A DNA stretch of 64,000 nucleotides from Lepidurus packardi (GCA_023053545.1 JAKZAN010000001.1:2066565-2130564); one strand, 5' to 3'; counted from the stretch's first letter, positions 48,630 to 61,992 are shown. Notes: generated from the sequence alone by a model not told the origin. Program-made: numbers and translations.

Positions 48630-49269
48630 CTCTCAATTTTACCAAATTAGATTTCAAATTTTACAATTAGATTACTATTTTATGTAAATGTACAGAATTT
48701 CTATTTTGATTTTCGGGAGTTGTATTTACAAAATTTTCATTATTAGTCGTTACCATGGGTACAGAGGTGAAAAGAGTTCGTGGCGCTTCAGTTGGCGGGA
48801 ACATTCGGTCTAGCGAACGTTTCTGGAAAGCAGACGGAATTGTTTCGACGTGGAAAGGTTGATTCAGCTTTCGTGGACTTTTTTACGATTTTCAATCCTC
48901 GTTTCAAACTCAGAGAAAATTCTCAGACAGAACATCGATTTCGTACACCACAACAGTAAGTTTTTTCCATTTCTATAGTTGATACGTATGAACGGCATGC
49001 CGTAAGCTCTTTTGTTTTGTGGATACTCGAATCGTTTGGTCGAACACTCGCGCTAGTTTGTATTCGTGTATGTTTCTATCGAAACTCTAGGACTTGGGTT
49101 TGAACATTCAGTCGCTTTCTGACTGTCGTTGAGCATGTTACCAGTTTAGAGTAGTTACTTGTGTTTCCAGTGTGTCGTTTAGCAATTCAGTTGTGTAGGA
49201 TTGCCTTTTGCGATAACTTGGGTCCTTTTTTGCCATCTCATTCAAGCTAGCGTTGTGCAAAATTCAATA
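48630..49269. promoter_or_regulatory. Shared promoter region of STRAD and CPEB with CPEB 5' leader
   Basis: Divergent start codons flank this interval. A donor (caaca/gtaagt) near 48955 suggests a non-coding first exon of CPEB. No TATA box stands out. Confidence 0.5.
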
Positions 49270-52200
49270 ATGCCAATCGCGCACCAGGTAAGCTTATTTT
49301 GTTAGTCTGCAAAAATATTTTTTTGGATTTCAGTTTTACTACGGATTTTTCTTTAATTTTGTATGTTGCAGATAGGGTTTGGCAACGAACCGAATTCGGG
49401 TATCCCTCTCGGCTTAAGAATCCAACGTTTGCGTGGTGCTCCATTGGCCACGTCCGCCGATTTAACGTCGAATAATTCGGGACCTGCCGTAGGCGACGCC
49501 CCCAGCAATTTCGGAATGTTCCAGCGACTTCATGCCATGCTAGAAAACACGGCAGATTTACCGAATTTAACTGCTGATGCCCCCCAAAGGAAGAACTCAC
49601 CCCGTAATTTCTTACTTTTTTAAATCAGAAATATTTTAAAAATAAAAGAACCCAATTGAACCTATATTAATTAAGTAATTTTCAAACAACCTCAATTTTA
49701 TTTTTAGAATGTGGACTGTCGTTGACAGACATTTTTGGAGTCGAAATGGGATCCTTGGGCAGTGCTGGTCCAACTCCTTCCATGCCTGATGACGTATTAG
49801 CAGTTCTGCAACAACATCAAGCGAACCAGCAGGCGGTGTTGCATTTGCAGCAATTGCAAAACCGAACTCAACAGCAGCAGCAAACGTGCTCATCCCCGTT
49901 GCCCGGCCGAGCCATTCACGGATCAGGAACACCCTCGCGTTCGTATCAAGTATCTGATTTTTTGAAAAGTTTGAATCTTGCAAGAAAGAAATGCTGACGT
50001 TAAACCTTAATGTTCACCAGACTACGGATCAGCCTTCGCCTATTTCCAAGCTGTTTAACAATGCCGTTCAAGCTCAGACTCTGCAAGGACAGCATCCCGG
50101 AGCTCATTTAGCTTGTACTGGTCGCCAGATGGGATTGGGAGATTCGCCTATATCATCTTGCTCGTCGCCGGCTTCTGGATCTCGCGATTCCAACGAATCC
50201 CAGGGTCGGCGTGGCCCTATGAATTATTCCACGCCTAACGCTCGCTTTCTTAAAGGAACTCAACTCTTTAAGTAAAAAATAAATAAAAAAAATACTGCTG
50301 CTTAAATTCACTTTCATGTATTTTTAAAGGGGTCCAATGCCTAACATGGACCCTGCTTCATATGTGACTACTAATCAAGACCATGGACAAGGATCATCAC
50401 CTCAAGATTCGCTGCTGCTCAGCACTTCGGGCATATCCAGTGTGGAATCCGCCACTTTAGAACTAAAGGTAATTTCATAGTATTGATTGGATTTTATTAA
50501 TTTTATTTCTACTTCTGATATTCTCATGATTGGAGTTTAATTTCCTTACTTGTTTCAGAATCTAAACTTGATGGGAAGGAGCCACGTGACTACTCCGCCT
50601 ACGACGCAATCCTCCTATTACAACATGTCTAACCTCTCGTCTTCGCCTTCCCAGTCCTTGGGTCAACCCTCCCCAGCCGCAAATCTGCAGACTCTTTTTT
50701 GCCAGCAAATGCCAGCCTTTCAGCCAGCACCTACTCTTCCGCCGAATAACCCTAATGCGGAGCTGGATTTGGCTAGTCTGCAGAACTTGAAAACGAACCT
50801 CCAAAACTTACAAAACCTCCAGTACCTGCAAAATCTGCAAAGCCTTCAAAACCTCCAGAATCTTCAGGTAAAATCCCCCAAAATTTGCTGTACTCATCAA
50901 TTTGTATAATTCTCGCTATTTCCTTTCGTTTTAAAGGGTTTGGCCGCGGTGGGTGTTAAGGTATCTAATTTATCGAACCTACTACAAATGGCCGAGAAAA
51001 ATGCGTTACTAACCAGCCTATTGCCTTCGCCTCAGGCGCAACTAACTGCCAGTTTCAGCAATTTCGTGGCTTCGACACCGGAATGTGTATCCTTAGAACG
51101 CGCCGCTCGCATGTATCGCAATGCTGCAGCTTTATATGAAGCTACGTGTACCTGGAGTGGCCAGTTGCCACCTCGCTCCTACAGAACCCCTACTTATTCA
51201 TGCAAGGTACAAATCTAAAAATCGAGAACTGAAGAACTTACCCATAATCTTTTAATTTGGCCTTTAATTCAAACGTTGTCGCTTTCTAGGTTTTCTTGGG
51301 TGGTGTACCATGGGATATTACCGAGTCAGTCCTCGCTTTGGCTTTTAAACCTTTTGGTTCTATTCGCGTTGAATGGCCTGGCAAAGAAAATATTGTCAAT
51401 CCCCCGAAAGGCTACGTGTACGTCATTTTTGAAACCGAGAAGCAAGTCAAAGCCTTATTGCAAGTCTGCACCCATGATGTTAGCAACGGTGGCAACTGGT
51501 ACTTCAAGATTTCGTCTCGCCGGATGAGATCCAAAGAAGTAAAACACTTCCAAATTTATATGATTCTGGAATTTCTTAATAACTGTCTTTCGGTTTCGTA
51601 GGTTCAAGTGATTCCGTGGATGTTTAGCGACAGTAATTATGTTCGTTGTCCTTCACAACGTTTGGACAACATGAAAACTGTTTTCGTTGGGGCCCTACAT
51701 GGAATGCTTAATGCCGAGGGATTGGCGCATATTATGAACGACCTCTTTGGCGGAGTTATGTACGCCGGAATTGACACCGACAAGTACAAGTACCCCATAG
51801 GATCCGGACGCGTTACGTTTAACAGCAACAAGTCGTACATGAAAGCAGTGTCTGCCGCTTTCGTCGAAATCAAGACCCCCAAATTCACTAAGAAGGTACA
51901 AATTCATAAAGAAGTTTAAATTTGCTGAAGTGTGAAATTTACTAACGCTTAAACACAGAAGTTTAAAAAGTACCGTGCCATAACCTTAAGAAGTAATGAT
52001 TGAAATTTTTTTAAAAGGTGCAAGTGGACCCATATTTAGAAGATTCGCTGTGCGCTTCATGTGGAGTGCAACAAGGCCCTTATTTCTGCCGCGATCTGGC
52101 TTGCTTTAGGTATTACTGCCGCACCTGCTGGCAATATCAGCACTCGTTCGATTTCTATAAACACCATCGTCCCTTAATGCGCCATAACAAAAATGCTGGC

Positions 52201-52314
52201 AACAATGGAACTACTCCTGCCAATGCTGCCAATTCGTCTACTACGGATAACCTCACCAATCTTGATATCTCCAATGCTTCCACCACCACCACCAGCTCAC
52301 CTGGCAGCAATTAG
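49270..52314 (+). CDS. orb: Cytoplasmic polyadenylation element-binding protein 1 (CPEB1/orb)
   Basis: CPEB1/Orb binds UUUUAU-type elements in 3'UTRs and controls poly(A) length and translation in germ cells, embryos and neurons. Ten exons join in frame to 766 residues: 49270-49287, 49372-49603, 49708-49949, 50021-50271, 50330-50468, 50559-50867, 50937-51206, 51290-51538, 51602-51895, 52018-52314. The N-terminal 480 residues are low-complexity and Gln/Ser/Asn-rich. RRM1 begins at [13 protein letters not shown] (about 488), RRM2 at [15 protein letters not shown] (about 588), and the ZZ-type zinc-binding domain ([36 protein letters not shown]) at about 680. The first coding exon is only six codons, starting with an ATG that fits phase. 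The exon at 50559-50867 ends in a run of LQNL repeats. Introns are mostly 60-110 bp. Confidence 0.96.
50768..50867 (+). repeat. orb: LQN(L) short tandem repeat in CPEB
   Basis: About eight imperfect 9-base units coding for LQN/LQS/LQY triplets, ending exactly at the splice donor. The predicted structure is an amphipathic Leu/Gln/Asn helix or a low-complexity interaction segment. Confidence 0.75.
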
Positions 52315-53141
52315 TTTCCCTTTCCTAAGAAAACATTAAAAAAAGGAAAGTGTCTTTGGTAGCTTTAATACTGAAATTAAGGCAATCTCGTTTCCTTTTT
52401 TTCATCGTTTACAACAATGTGCTATTCCAGTTTTCACAGGGCAAACAAATCTTTTTGTTTAACTTTTTTTTGTCGTATTATTAACTTGGCTCATATTTTG
52501 AAACGGAGCGAAAGCCCAAAGACACTTCCTAATCCTTACCTATTGTTTTTTTTTTACAATTTATTTAAAGCTCCTGAACGTGAAACTTTTCTTAAAAATC
52601 GAAACCCTTGATGTGATTCTGCCCTTATTTCTAATGGCTTCGATTTCCAAGTTCTTGATGATGCCGGAGTTTAGAAGAGGTGATGGGTTGTTTTCCTTTT
52701 TCTATGCACAAAAACTGGGACGTTTTACGCACTCGCCACTTATTCTTAGTAATTAATCATTTTGTTGATCTTATGTATTATGGTTAAGGGTATCTTACGT
52801 TACGCGCAAGTTTTCTTACAGTTACATGGAAATGGGTTTAATTATTGCCTTTTTTTGGAGCACCGTGTTGGGAGCACCTTCTTAAGCACTCTCTTTAACT
52901 TTTACTGCTTTAATATTGTCTTTCGAAAAAAAATTCCCAATGTGACCTTTAGACCGTCCACCGGACTTACGATTATCGGCTACAGTGACAGTTCTTTTTT
53001 GTTTTTCGTTATGTTCGCCTTATTTTCAAGGTTCATTCAGAAAATTTTTTCGTTACTTTAAAAACTTGAGAAGCAAATAGAAACACATTTTTTGAACGCA
53101 ATTCACAACTTCCCTTTTATTTATGGAGTTTTCAGAACATT
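52315..53141. other. Convergent 3' region of CPEB and PGAP3
   Basis: No coding exon. An ATTAAA occurs soon after the CPEB stop (near 52335) and an AATAAA lies at 53256-53261 inside the last PGAP3 intron. If the distal site is used, the CPEB 3'UTR would overlap the PGAP3 3' end in antisense. Confidence 0.45.
53116..53121 (-). terminator. Polyadenylation signal of PGAP3
   Basis: AATAAA on the minus strand, 21 bases past the PGAP3 stop. The same bases read TTTTATTT on the + strand. Confidence 0.55.
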
Positions 53142-54473
53142 TCAGGACAGTTTCCCAATGAGAAGTCGGTGTTCTTGTAAGTAACTGCAATCGTCTATCA
53201 AGAACCTGATAATTATTTATAATTAATTAAGCAGATTGAAAAGTAAACGCTTTCTAATAAAACTTTTCTTTCTTTTTTACCTGTACCATAAAAATGGTAA
53301 GGGAAAAGTGGAGAGATGCCATAGGGCGTGGGCGTCGACAAGCCAAGCGACGGGAGCGAAATCGAGGATTTCTAGGACTGTGCTGCCGGCGAGTAAAAGT
53401 ACGGTTAATGCAGCTCTATATACATAGGGTTGTCTTCGTTTCCGCTTCCATGACCACAAGCACCAACCGACGACATTAACCAAACCTACGATTTTTTCTT
53501 ATAAAGTTTTTTTTTTTTTTTTTTTTTTTTTAACGCAAGTCGTTTACCGATAGTGATGTTAAGTGTCATGTTATAGTCGTAATGAATACTGCCCCTCGTT
53601 AAACTGCTCGCGTGGTGGAAGAACACAACTAGGCAAATGACCGTAACAATGGCAGTCCAAGTGTCCAACACGTCATTTTTTAACCTAAGACGTATTTATT
53701 TAACACAAGCACTGATTAGAAAAAAATAGAGCTTATACTACCTAAGAAGTAAGTGGTAGAGCGAAAATATTACCATGGCAAACGCACTCAAGTAATCCAT
53801 CACTTCAGTAAAAAAGGTGTCTCTTGTATGGAAAACAGCTGACCAAAACCACGCGTTCATACACACCTAAAGAATTCACAAAAATAATTAATACGTACAA
53901 TATAGCATACACAATCTTACTAGAGAATAAAGATGGCAAATCCAGTAAAAAGGGGCGCTGACCGAGACTTTTTGACGGAAAACATGTAGCATGACTACAT
54001 GGGCGAATAAGTTTAACAGAGAGAAAACAACAGCTGCAAATTCTTGAATGTATAATACTCGTACAAAGGGCCACTACAACACAGAGAAAAATGTATGTAT
54101 TAACATATTATTATTATATTATAAATCTTGTGTCTATACTTTGCCATAGAACTGTGGAATATCTCGGTTTTGGGATCCAAACCATTCCACAGCTTCCCAA
54201 ATGCAGCTGTATTGGCATTCGCCCACACAGTCCCATATATAATAATGTTCTCTTGTTCTGTATTCCAATCCTTGATCATTAAAGTAAGAAAACAAAGAGT
54301 CGACAGGTTCAAGTATGCAAATTTAGAAGGCAAAATGTTATACCTTCATCTGTGCAGATGACTTTCAGGCATCGTTGGAGACATTTCTGATAGACTTCTG
54401 AACGATCCCCAACCGAACACCACGAAGGTTTAGTTAATGTAAAAATTAAAGCTAGTAGACGTAGCCGTTTCAT
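53142..54473 (-). CDS. PGAP3: GPI-attachment to proteins factor 3 (PGAP3/Per1)
   Basis: PGAP3 is a Golgi/ER multi-pass protein needed for fatty-acid remodelling of GPI anchors, acting as or with the phospholipase that removes the sn-2 chain. Seven exons (54473-54344, 54270-54140, 54073-53921, 53866-53742, 53684-53548, 53485-53281, 53205-53142) join in frame to 314 residues. Landmarks follow Per1 order: signal peptide, CSVGDRSEVYQKCLQRC, a Cys-rich luminal part (DCVGECQYSCIWEAV), IPQFYGKWPF, then membrane helices with NAWFWSAVFHTRDT, VMDYLSAFAMV and, near the end, VDAHALWHLSTFPLPF before FLIDDCSYL. The conserved His/Asp residues of the CREST superfamily core (FHTRD, DY, DAHALWH) are present. 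Introns are 54-75 bp; one (53486-53547) contains an A25 homopolymer. It lies 218 bp downstream of the coiled-coil gene on the same strand. Confidence 0.94.
53507..53531. repeat. T25 homopolymer in a PGAP3 intron
   Basis: Twenty-five consecutive T on the + strand, filling nearly half of a 62 bp intron. Confidence 0.85.
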
Positions 54474-54690
54474 GTTTCTTGTATCTTCTGTACATAGCAA
54501 CACGCAAGAACTAACAGACACTGTTGCTATGGCAAACACTATGAACCCGCCTACATAATTGTCCGATTCAATGTCAACAAATCGGGTACGGTAATTACGG
54601 AGTGGGTCATTTTAGCTTAATAACATTTTTCCAGTATTTGCCAGGAAAGCTAATTGTGAAACCACGGCATAATTTTATATGATATAATAG

Positions 54691-55202
54691 CTAATTAAAA
54701 ACGGGAAAGGTGTGCATCTGTAGCTTTTCTAGTCGAGCCGTAAGTAATTTAATCTCCACCTGTTGTTGGTGGCATCTTTGCTTAAGTTTTTGGCGAACGT
54801 GAAGGCGATTTGCTCTGAAAAATAGCCTTAATTTATTCTCAATCCCAGGTTAAGGTTAAGGAGTATTTGTATTTCAGCTTACCTGGTATCAAGTAGTGTT
54901 TTTTCCCTAGCATCAGATCCGATTAAGGTTTCTGTGAGTCTAATTTCATTCTTTAGTTTTGAAATTGAACTGTCTAATTGAACGTTTTCTTGTTCGATAG
55001 CTCCCAACTTGAGTTTAGCCAAAGCTCTTTCCTTGCGGAGCTTAGCAATTGCTTTGAGTTCGTCCTTAAATATTGTTTAGTCGCGACAATCTGTTTTGGA
55101 TAAGTAAAATTTGCGTACTTCTATTTTAAATGGCACATTATCTGTCTTGCTTTCCCCTTTCAAATTTAATCTACATCGGGCTTGATAGTTGCCTATTTCC
55201 AT
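54691..55202 (-). CDS. 129-residue coiled-coil protein, unrecognised
   Basis: Three exons, 55202-55119, 54883 to 55064 (minus) and 54814-54691, join in phases 0 and 2 to 129 residues. The product is hydrophilic: a short leader (MEIGNYQARCRLNLKG), then a long helix rich in K, E, L and A (DELKAIAKLRKERALAKLKL, ENVQLDSSISKLKNEIRL) and a C-terminal helix (KQRCHQQQVEIKLLTARLEK), so a coiled coil is expected with few or no globular parts. No signal peptide or transmembrane segment. Splice signals are good (gtacgc, gtaagc; tttcag). Small proteins of this kind are often ciliary or centrosomal, but nothing here proves that and I name no family. Further upstream coding exons cannot be excluded. It is divergent from PEX11 (start codons about 635 bp apart) and 218 bp upstream of PGAP3. 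Confidence 0.65.
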
Positions 55203-55836
55203 TGAGTTAGCCGAAATTTCACTAAGCAACCTTTCCCGTTTGCGTGGTCTCCATAGAAACTTCCCTCCGCCCCGACCCCCGTGTTTGTTATAACTCTTCC
55301 GTACATAACTAGCTCTGTAATTTAAATCATGCTAGATTTTCACATAATTTCTTTACTATAAAGTTTTCGGTTTTATATACATTTGAAATAAGTTAAAAGT
55401 ATGTTCATACCTTTTCTGAAAAATTCGAAAATCTACTACGTCAGTAGTTAACGTCGTCAGCGTGTTACAGTATACGCTTAGGCTACCTATGGCAACCAGC
55501 GACAACCATGCATTAGCTTTGCGCAGTGGCAATATCGTAACCCATGAGGTTCATCCGAGGTGCGATTATTGCTAGTTGAAAACTTTACCCAATACCCCGC
55601 CTAGACGACGTGAAATACCGTCGGCTAAGGCAATTTTTGTGGGCTCCTCCGGGAGCAGCTTGTATAATCAAAATTAATCTTTGTAAACTACTTCACTTTG
55701 TATGATAATTCTAACTCTCTCACTAAATTCTCTCTATTGTTCTCTTGTTTTTAAGCAGAGGCATGCTTTCCAGCTGACGTATGATGCTCAAGTTTAGTTG
55801 TCTTTGAAATTCCGAGTCAGACACTTCCGAGTCGCC
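55203..55836. promoter_or_regulatory. Divergent promoter region, coiled-coil gene / PEX11
   Basis: About 630 bp between two start codons on opposite strands. No TATA box is evident. A TACGCTTAGG and several CpG-containing words occur, but no motif is diagnostic. Confidence 0.4.
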
Positions 55837-56775
55837 ATGAGTTCTCCGCTAGAAAGATGGTGTCAGTTATTGGAAACGCATATGGGAAGAGATCGCGTTT
55901 TGCGAACCGCTGGCTACGTTTTCCTAACTTTATCCGACATACCTCTTTTGGTAATTATTCTCATTTTTGTCAAATATAATTATAAATGTTATTCGCTACA
56001 TGCCAGATTTTTACTTCTCATTTAGCTGTCTGGTCATGAACGATCCAAGTTTTCGGTACGTCTTGCCACGCTTAGCAGTCAAATTAGTGGATGTCGGACA
56101 ATTCTGAGATTAGTGGATGACTTACCAGCAATTAACCGAACTTTAAAGTATGGCTGGGGCACGCAAGAGAAGGATAAATGGATCCGATATTCCACCTTGA
56201 TATCCAATCTGATTTCACACCTGTATTATCCCCTGGAGCACCTGGCGTGGGCGGCTGATAGGCAAATAATTCGTATAAAAGAGACTAGGCCATTTTGGAA
56301 AACTGTAGCGTGTTGCTGGGTATCGTCCCTTTACCTGGCATTGGTGAGGTAATAACTAAAAAATTTTACATTTATCCTACAATAAAATAATTATTTAATA
56401 GCTATATATATAAAATAAATTATATAACTATACTGCAATAAAATCATTGATCATTTTTATTTATAAGGAGTAAGTTCATAAATGAAAATTTGTCTATTCT
56501 ATGTTCTCAGGTCTGTACGGGCATTGTCATTATGTTTGCAAGAAAGATCATATTTAGTAAAAAATCAGAAACTGGAACAGTTGTCCGGTGTCAATCGAGT
56601 CGTGGTTCAAGAAGTTTTGACGGTACTCCAATTGGTATTCGATTTGGGACAAGCCATTAATTTGTTGCCGGCTGGGATTCTCTGGGCAGGCACATTGCGA
56701 CCTTGGCAAGTTGGCGCCCTGGGATTTTTAGCATCTTTTATTGGGTTGCTGAAACTGTTGAGAGTTGTGCCTTAA
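55837..56775 (+). CDS. Pex11c: Peroxisomal membrane protein 11, gamma type
   Basis: PEX11 proteins bend and elongate the peroxisomal membrane before fission. Three exons (55837-55950, 56026-56348, 56511-56775) give 233 residues. The order of landmarks matches PEX11C/PEX11G: an N-terminal ETHMGRDRVLRTAGY segment, LSGHERSKFSVRLATLSSQI with CRTILRLVDD, WGTQEKDKWIRYSTLISNLI, then LYYPLEHLAWAADRQII, which is diagnostic of the gamma type, and two C-terminal hydrophobic stretches (VACCWVSSLYLALV and the last 40 residues, with LPAGILWAGTLRPWQVG). Length is close to human PEX11G. The second intron is 162 bp and very AT-rich. Confidence 0.93.
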
Positions 56776-57118
56776 AAAAACTCATACTGTATTGTTCTGT
56801 AGTGGAATCGAATTAATATGATTCGTCTTATTCCGTACAACATTTGATAAAGAAAGGGGGAATCGTAGTTAGGAGTTGGGTTCCATTAACTTGATTTGTA
56901 CCGAAGAGTTAAAACAATACAAATATTTTAATACGGGAATTTAAAAAAGGTATTTTTCGTTCAGTTTGAACTGCTGATCACGTGAAAAAGAAAACCTGGC
57001 CAGAATCCAAGCGGCTTCATTCCTATTGGTCCACAGAAATAGCCATCCTGTAGTCCGCTTTCGCAGCGCCGTTGGTAGCCATTGCTTCGTACTTCTCTTC
57101 CTTCTCCAGCCGCAGCCG
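56776..57118 (+). other. PEX11 3' end and ATP synthase c promoter with non-coding exon 1
   Basis: The right-hand part holds a pyrimidine-rich leader (acttctcttccttctcc) ending at the donor ccgcagccg/gtaagt (57118), typical of a TOP-like 5'UTR exon of a highly expressed mitochondrial gene. The next exon starts at 57388, 20 bp before the ATG. Confidence 0.5.
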
Positions 57119-57407
57119 GTAAGTGAAGATGTCTCACGTATTTTTGTGATAAATCTAGGAATATAGTGGTCATCGGTTCAAAATAAGTTGCTTAAAAGTT
57201 CTATCGATGTTTATTCTACTGAGTTTAGTTAGATTTGTTAAGAAACGAGTAATTTTAGTTGAGTTTCAGTTGATAGTTGGCCTCTTACTTTTGCTTAGGA
57301 TGATCAGCTGTTTCCGTTAAAATCTACGTTGTGTTATTAACTTAATCTCTTGAATGATGTAGGTCATTTCCACGGGTTTTCCCTCAGCCTAATTAAGAAA
57401 CTCCAAA

Positions 57408-58015
<608 letters not shown>

Positions 58016-58722
58016 ATATCCAACCTGAAACACGAAACATTGGCGAGAAGGAAGATACAGAAGGTTTGTGTAGCTGAGATGCGATCCAATTTCATAGTGC
58101 ACAGTCCAGTTTTTTCCCCACGCGTTTTAGGTAATTGTTGTTCAGACCGAGGTTGTTCTTTCCAGGGCTGTAAAAGACGACCTTTGTATGTTACCTAATG
58201 CATGTGTGGGAAAAAGAGAGGTACCAAGTTTCTGTCAAAAAAAAAATCATACCCCAAAAACCGAATAAGTGAAGAAGGATGTACAGAGCATGTGTAATAG
58301 ACAAAAGCGAGTAGGAAAACTTATGAGTCGTTTTACTTATTAACTATTATAAAGATGGCAGGCAATGAGGAAACTGTAGGTGAGATCAAAGTGTATTCTG
58401 GTTGGAAATTAATATTCGGTTCTAGGGGGGCGGAAAGCAGTTTGGTTTACGTCCGTTTCCTTTTCCCGTCAGCTCAGTTTGGCAACGCCCTTCAAGTAGA
58501 GCGGACATCTTGTTTGGTTCAGGGCTTCGAGCTCGGGCCAAAACAAACCTTATCGTATTGTATCTAAATCATCCGTGATTTAAATTGGTTGGGATTAACG
58601 TATTTAAGTAAGAACGTCTTCGAAAAACAATAGGCGGTGAAATCTAAGTGGTGAAAAGTGGCAGTGCACGGTAATTTCTAGTGTTGATAAAAGCTTTTGT
58701 GTATCCAAAAACAACACAAACA
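58016..58722 (+). other. Subunit c 3' region and Rab11 leader
   Basis: No conserved coding exon. A 70-codon open frame at 58355-58567 has an ATG but no recognisable family. The Rab11 promoter and 5' leader must lie here; no clear TATA box. Confidence 0.4.
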
Positions 58723-59853
<1,131 letters not shown>

Positions 59854-60731
59854 TTATTTCCCATTTTATATACTTTCGAGTAAATTCACGAAGGTTTACA
59901 CTCCAAAAAACAGGTTATAAATTGATTTTGCTCTTTCTCCTGGGTTAGAAAGTTTTAAAAAAGTCCAAGTTTAACTTTTGGGGTTTTTTCTTGTCGTTAA
60001 ATTGTTATTTTACTCTCCCTCCCCATCCTCCCTTTGTCTCCATTCAGTTGGTAAAGCAAAAAAAACATGGACAAAATCCACCGAATGACTTATTTAGGCA
60101 AACACAATTGGGAATTCGTTTGTTGCACACTTAGGATGCTTTTCTTACAATGACAGTTTTGGAAGGAGACGTTTGCCGTTTTGGCCCTAGACATTCCACC
60201 TTCACAGTGCCATTTAGGACAATTTTTGGGAAAGAAAAAGAATCACGTAGGGAAAGCATCTGAAGTGATTTTTTACGACACGAGTGCCTCAATCAGACTT
60301 CAGTTTAGTTTATCGCATTTTTTTGTTTTAAGTCCCAAAATTTGGTAATGAAGAGGGATGTGAAATTGGGCCTAGATTTGTTTCTTTTTTGCTTGAAAGA
60401 AAAAGAAAAAATACCATGTACAGGCTTGTATAGCTGGGCAATACGTCTTAAGTGAGAAGTTCTTCAAAATGTTTTTTTTTAATCCAATACTTTCTCTTCA
60501 TCACTGCAAGATTTTTGTCCAATCCCTACCAACCCTCTTCATTATTTCCTCCCTTCCTAAAGAAAGAAAAGAAAGTTGTGGCTTGGAAATAATATTTGGA
60601 GCCACTTTGTCCTGTGTATCATAGCTTCACATTAAAACATCAAAAGTGAGACAAGACGGAAATTTCTGTAAACAAAACGTAGTTTATTTTTTCCATACCA
60701 TCCCCGATAAACCAACACATTGAACAGTTAC
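59854..60731. other. Convergent 3' regions of Rab11 and the thioredoxin protein gene
   Basis: No coding exon. An ATTAAA at 60631-60636 (+) may end Rab11, which would give a 780-base 3'UTR; an AATAAA on the minus strand at 60683-60688 lies 44 bases past the stop of the other gene. Confidence 0.5.
60683..60688 (-). terminator. Polyadenylation signal of the transmembrane thioredoxin gene
   Basis: AATAAA on the minus strand, 44 bases downstream of the TAA. Confidence 0.6.
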
Positions 60732-61992
60732 TTAAGCTTTCTTTTTCATTTTACGATCTTTATCTTTCGGAGATTTGGATCTGGAAGATTTTTTACTACG
60801 ACAACTTAAAGCGACGAGGGCAAGGATTAGAGCAACCAAAACGCCTGATCCAACTTGTACCAAAAGCAGGTTCTCCTTAATGAAGAATACTACGCGATCC
60901 ACGAGTTCGTCGCTGAAAAGAAACCGAAATATTATTCAAGTTGCATTTGTGTTAATTTCTGAAACGACTTACAAAGGAGAAGGAGGAACTGGGACTGACT
61001 TAGAAGGCACGTTACGATACCAACCATTGGCAAAATCGACAAACATGGACAGGTCGTGTTTTGGGAGGTCAAACCGGTACATTTTCCCTTGTCGAATGCT
61101 GTGCGAGAGATCCAGTTAATTTAAATGCTGTTAAGGAGGATAATGTAGCTTACAAGACGAAGGAAGGAATGTCTACGACGCCTAATCGATTGGCAGTTGA
61201 AACCCCTGGGCCTTGAACGTTCACTTTAGCTACATTAACTCGGTTCTTCAAGGATGCTCCTAAAGCTTCCCATCGAGCGATTAATCGCTGAGAAACATCG
61301 TTATCTGGACGGTAACTGAAAAGGAAACAAGACTTGGGTTACTTCGGGTTGGGTTGCTTAGTATAAGGATTTTTGCTTACAAAAGTACAAACCAGTCTCC
61401 TGTGGTAGCGCCAGTTGAGGCTTGAGTTAAGTGTTCGAAATTTTCGTCTGTCAATTCTTGGGCGACAGGCTCTTTGTTCTGCATGAAAGTTTCGAATATT
61501 ACTTCCTCATTTAGTGGACCTAAACGACCAATTTTCAGTATTTTTTTAATGGTTGACATTGAAGACAAGAATGCGTTACTCTTAGTTACCTTCGTATAAC
61601 AAGGGAACGCCTTTCCTAAAGAAAACTAATCTTGGTTCAAAGGACTGGTCAGTCACTGGGGAGAATTGCTGGACTAAAGGGTTGCTTTCCACTTTTACTA
61701 CCCATGCATTTAAACCATCAACAAGATCTTCTCTAACGGCGGTTAACTCATGCTCATAAGCCTCACAAATTGGGCAGTTTGGTGTTGCTATGTAAAATAA
61801 AAGGAAAACTTATTAGAGATACTGAAAATAAAGCTGAAAATTACCGAAAAGGACAATGACATGCTTCTCATTTTTCAAAAGTCGTGTTAGTTCTTCGTTG
61901 CCTACGGTCTCCAAACGAATCCCGGATGCAAATTGCACCCAAACTAAGCAAATAGCTATTAAATGGACCGGCAAATGTTCAAAACGTGACAT
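60732..61992 (-). CDS. ER transmembrane thioredoxin-fold protein, PDI/TMX-like
   Basis: Six exons (61992-61845, 61787-61590, 61519-61381, 61315-61154, 61098-60973, 60912-60732) join in frame to 317 residues. A signal peptide (LIAICLVWVQFASG) is followed by a thioredoxin domain with an unusual active site, ATPNCPICEAYEHEL (Cys54 and Cys57) instead of APWCGHC, including the cis-Pro region. A second thioredoxin fold follows (DWFVLFYRPDNDVSQRLIAR, then VDIPSFVFIRQGK) in which both active-site cysteines are missing. Near the C-terminus come one transmembrane helix (LLLVQVGSGVLVALILALVA) and a basic tail ending KKKA, a dilysine ER-retrieval signal. This points to a membrane-bound PDI-like redox or chaperone protein of the ER; which TMX subgroup it bel belongs to is not clear. 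It lies 347 bp upstream, in transcription order, of nothing on its strand; NADK2 precedes it. Confidence 0.82.

Noticed and set aside
53742-54073. Apparent frameshift in PGAP3 between the third and fourth exons
   Set aside because: It came from miscounting a T5 run; with the correct count the exon ends in phase 0 and the protein is continuous.
58355-58567. 70-codon open frame upstream of Rab11
   Set aside because: No family or splice support; most likely part of the Rab11 leader or spacer.
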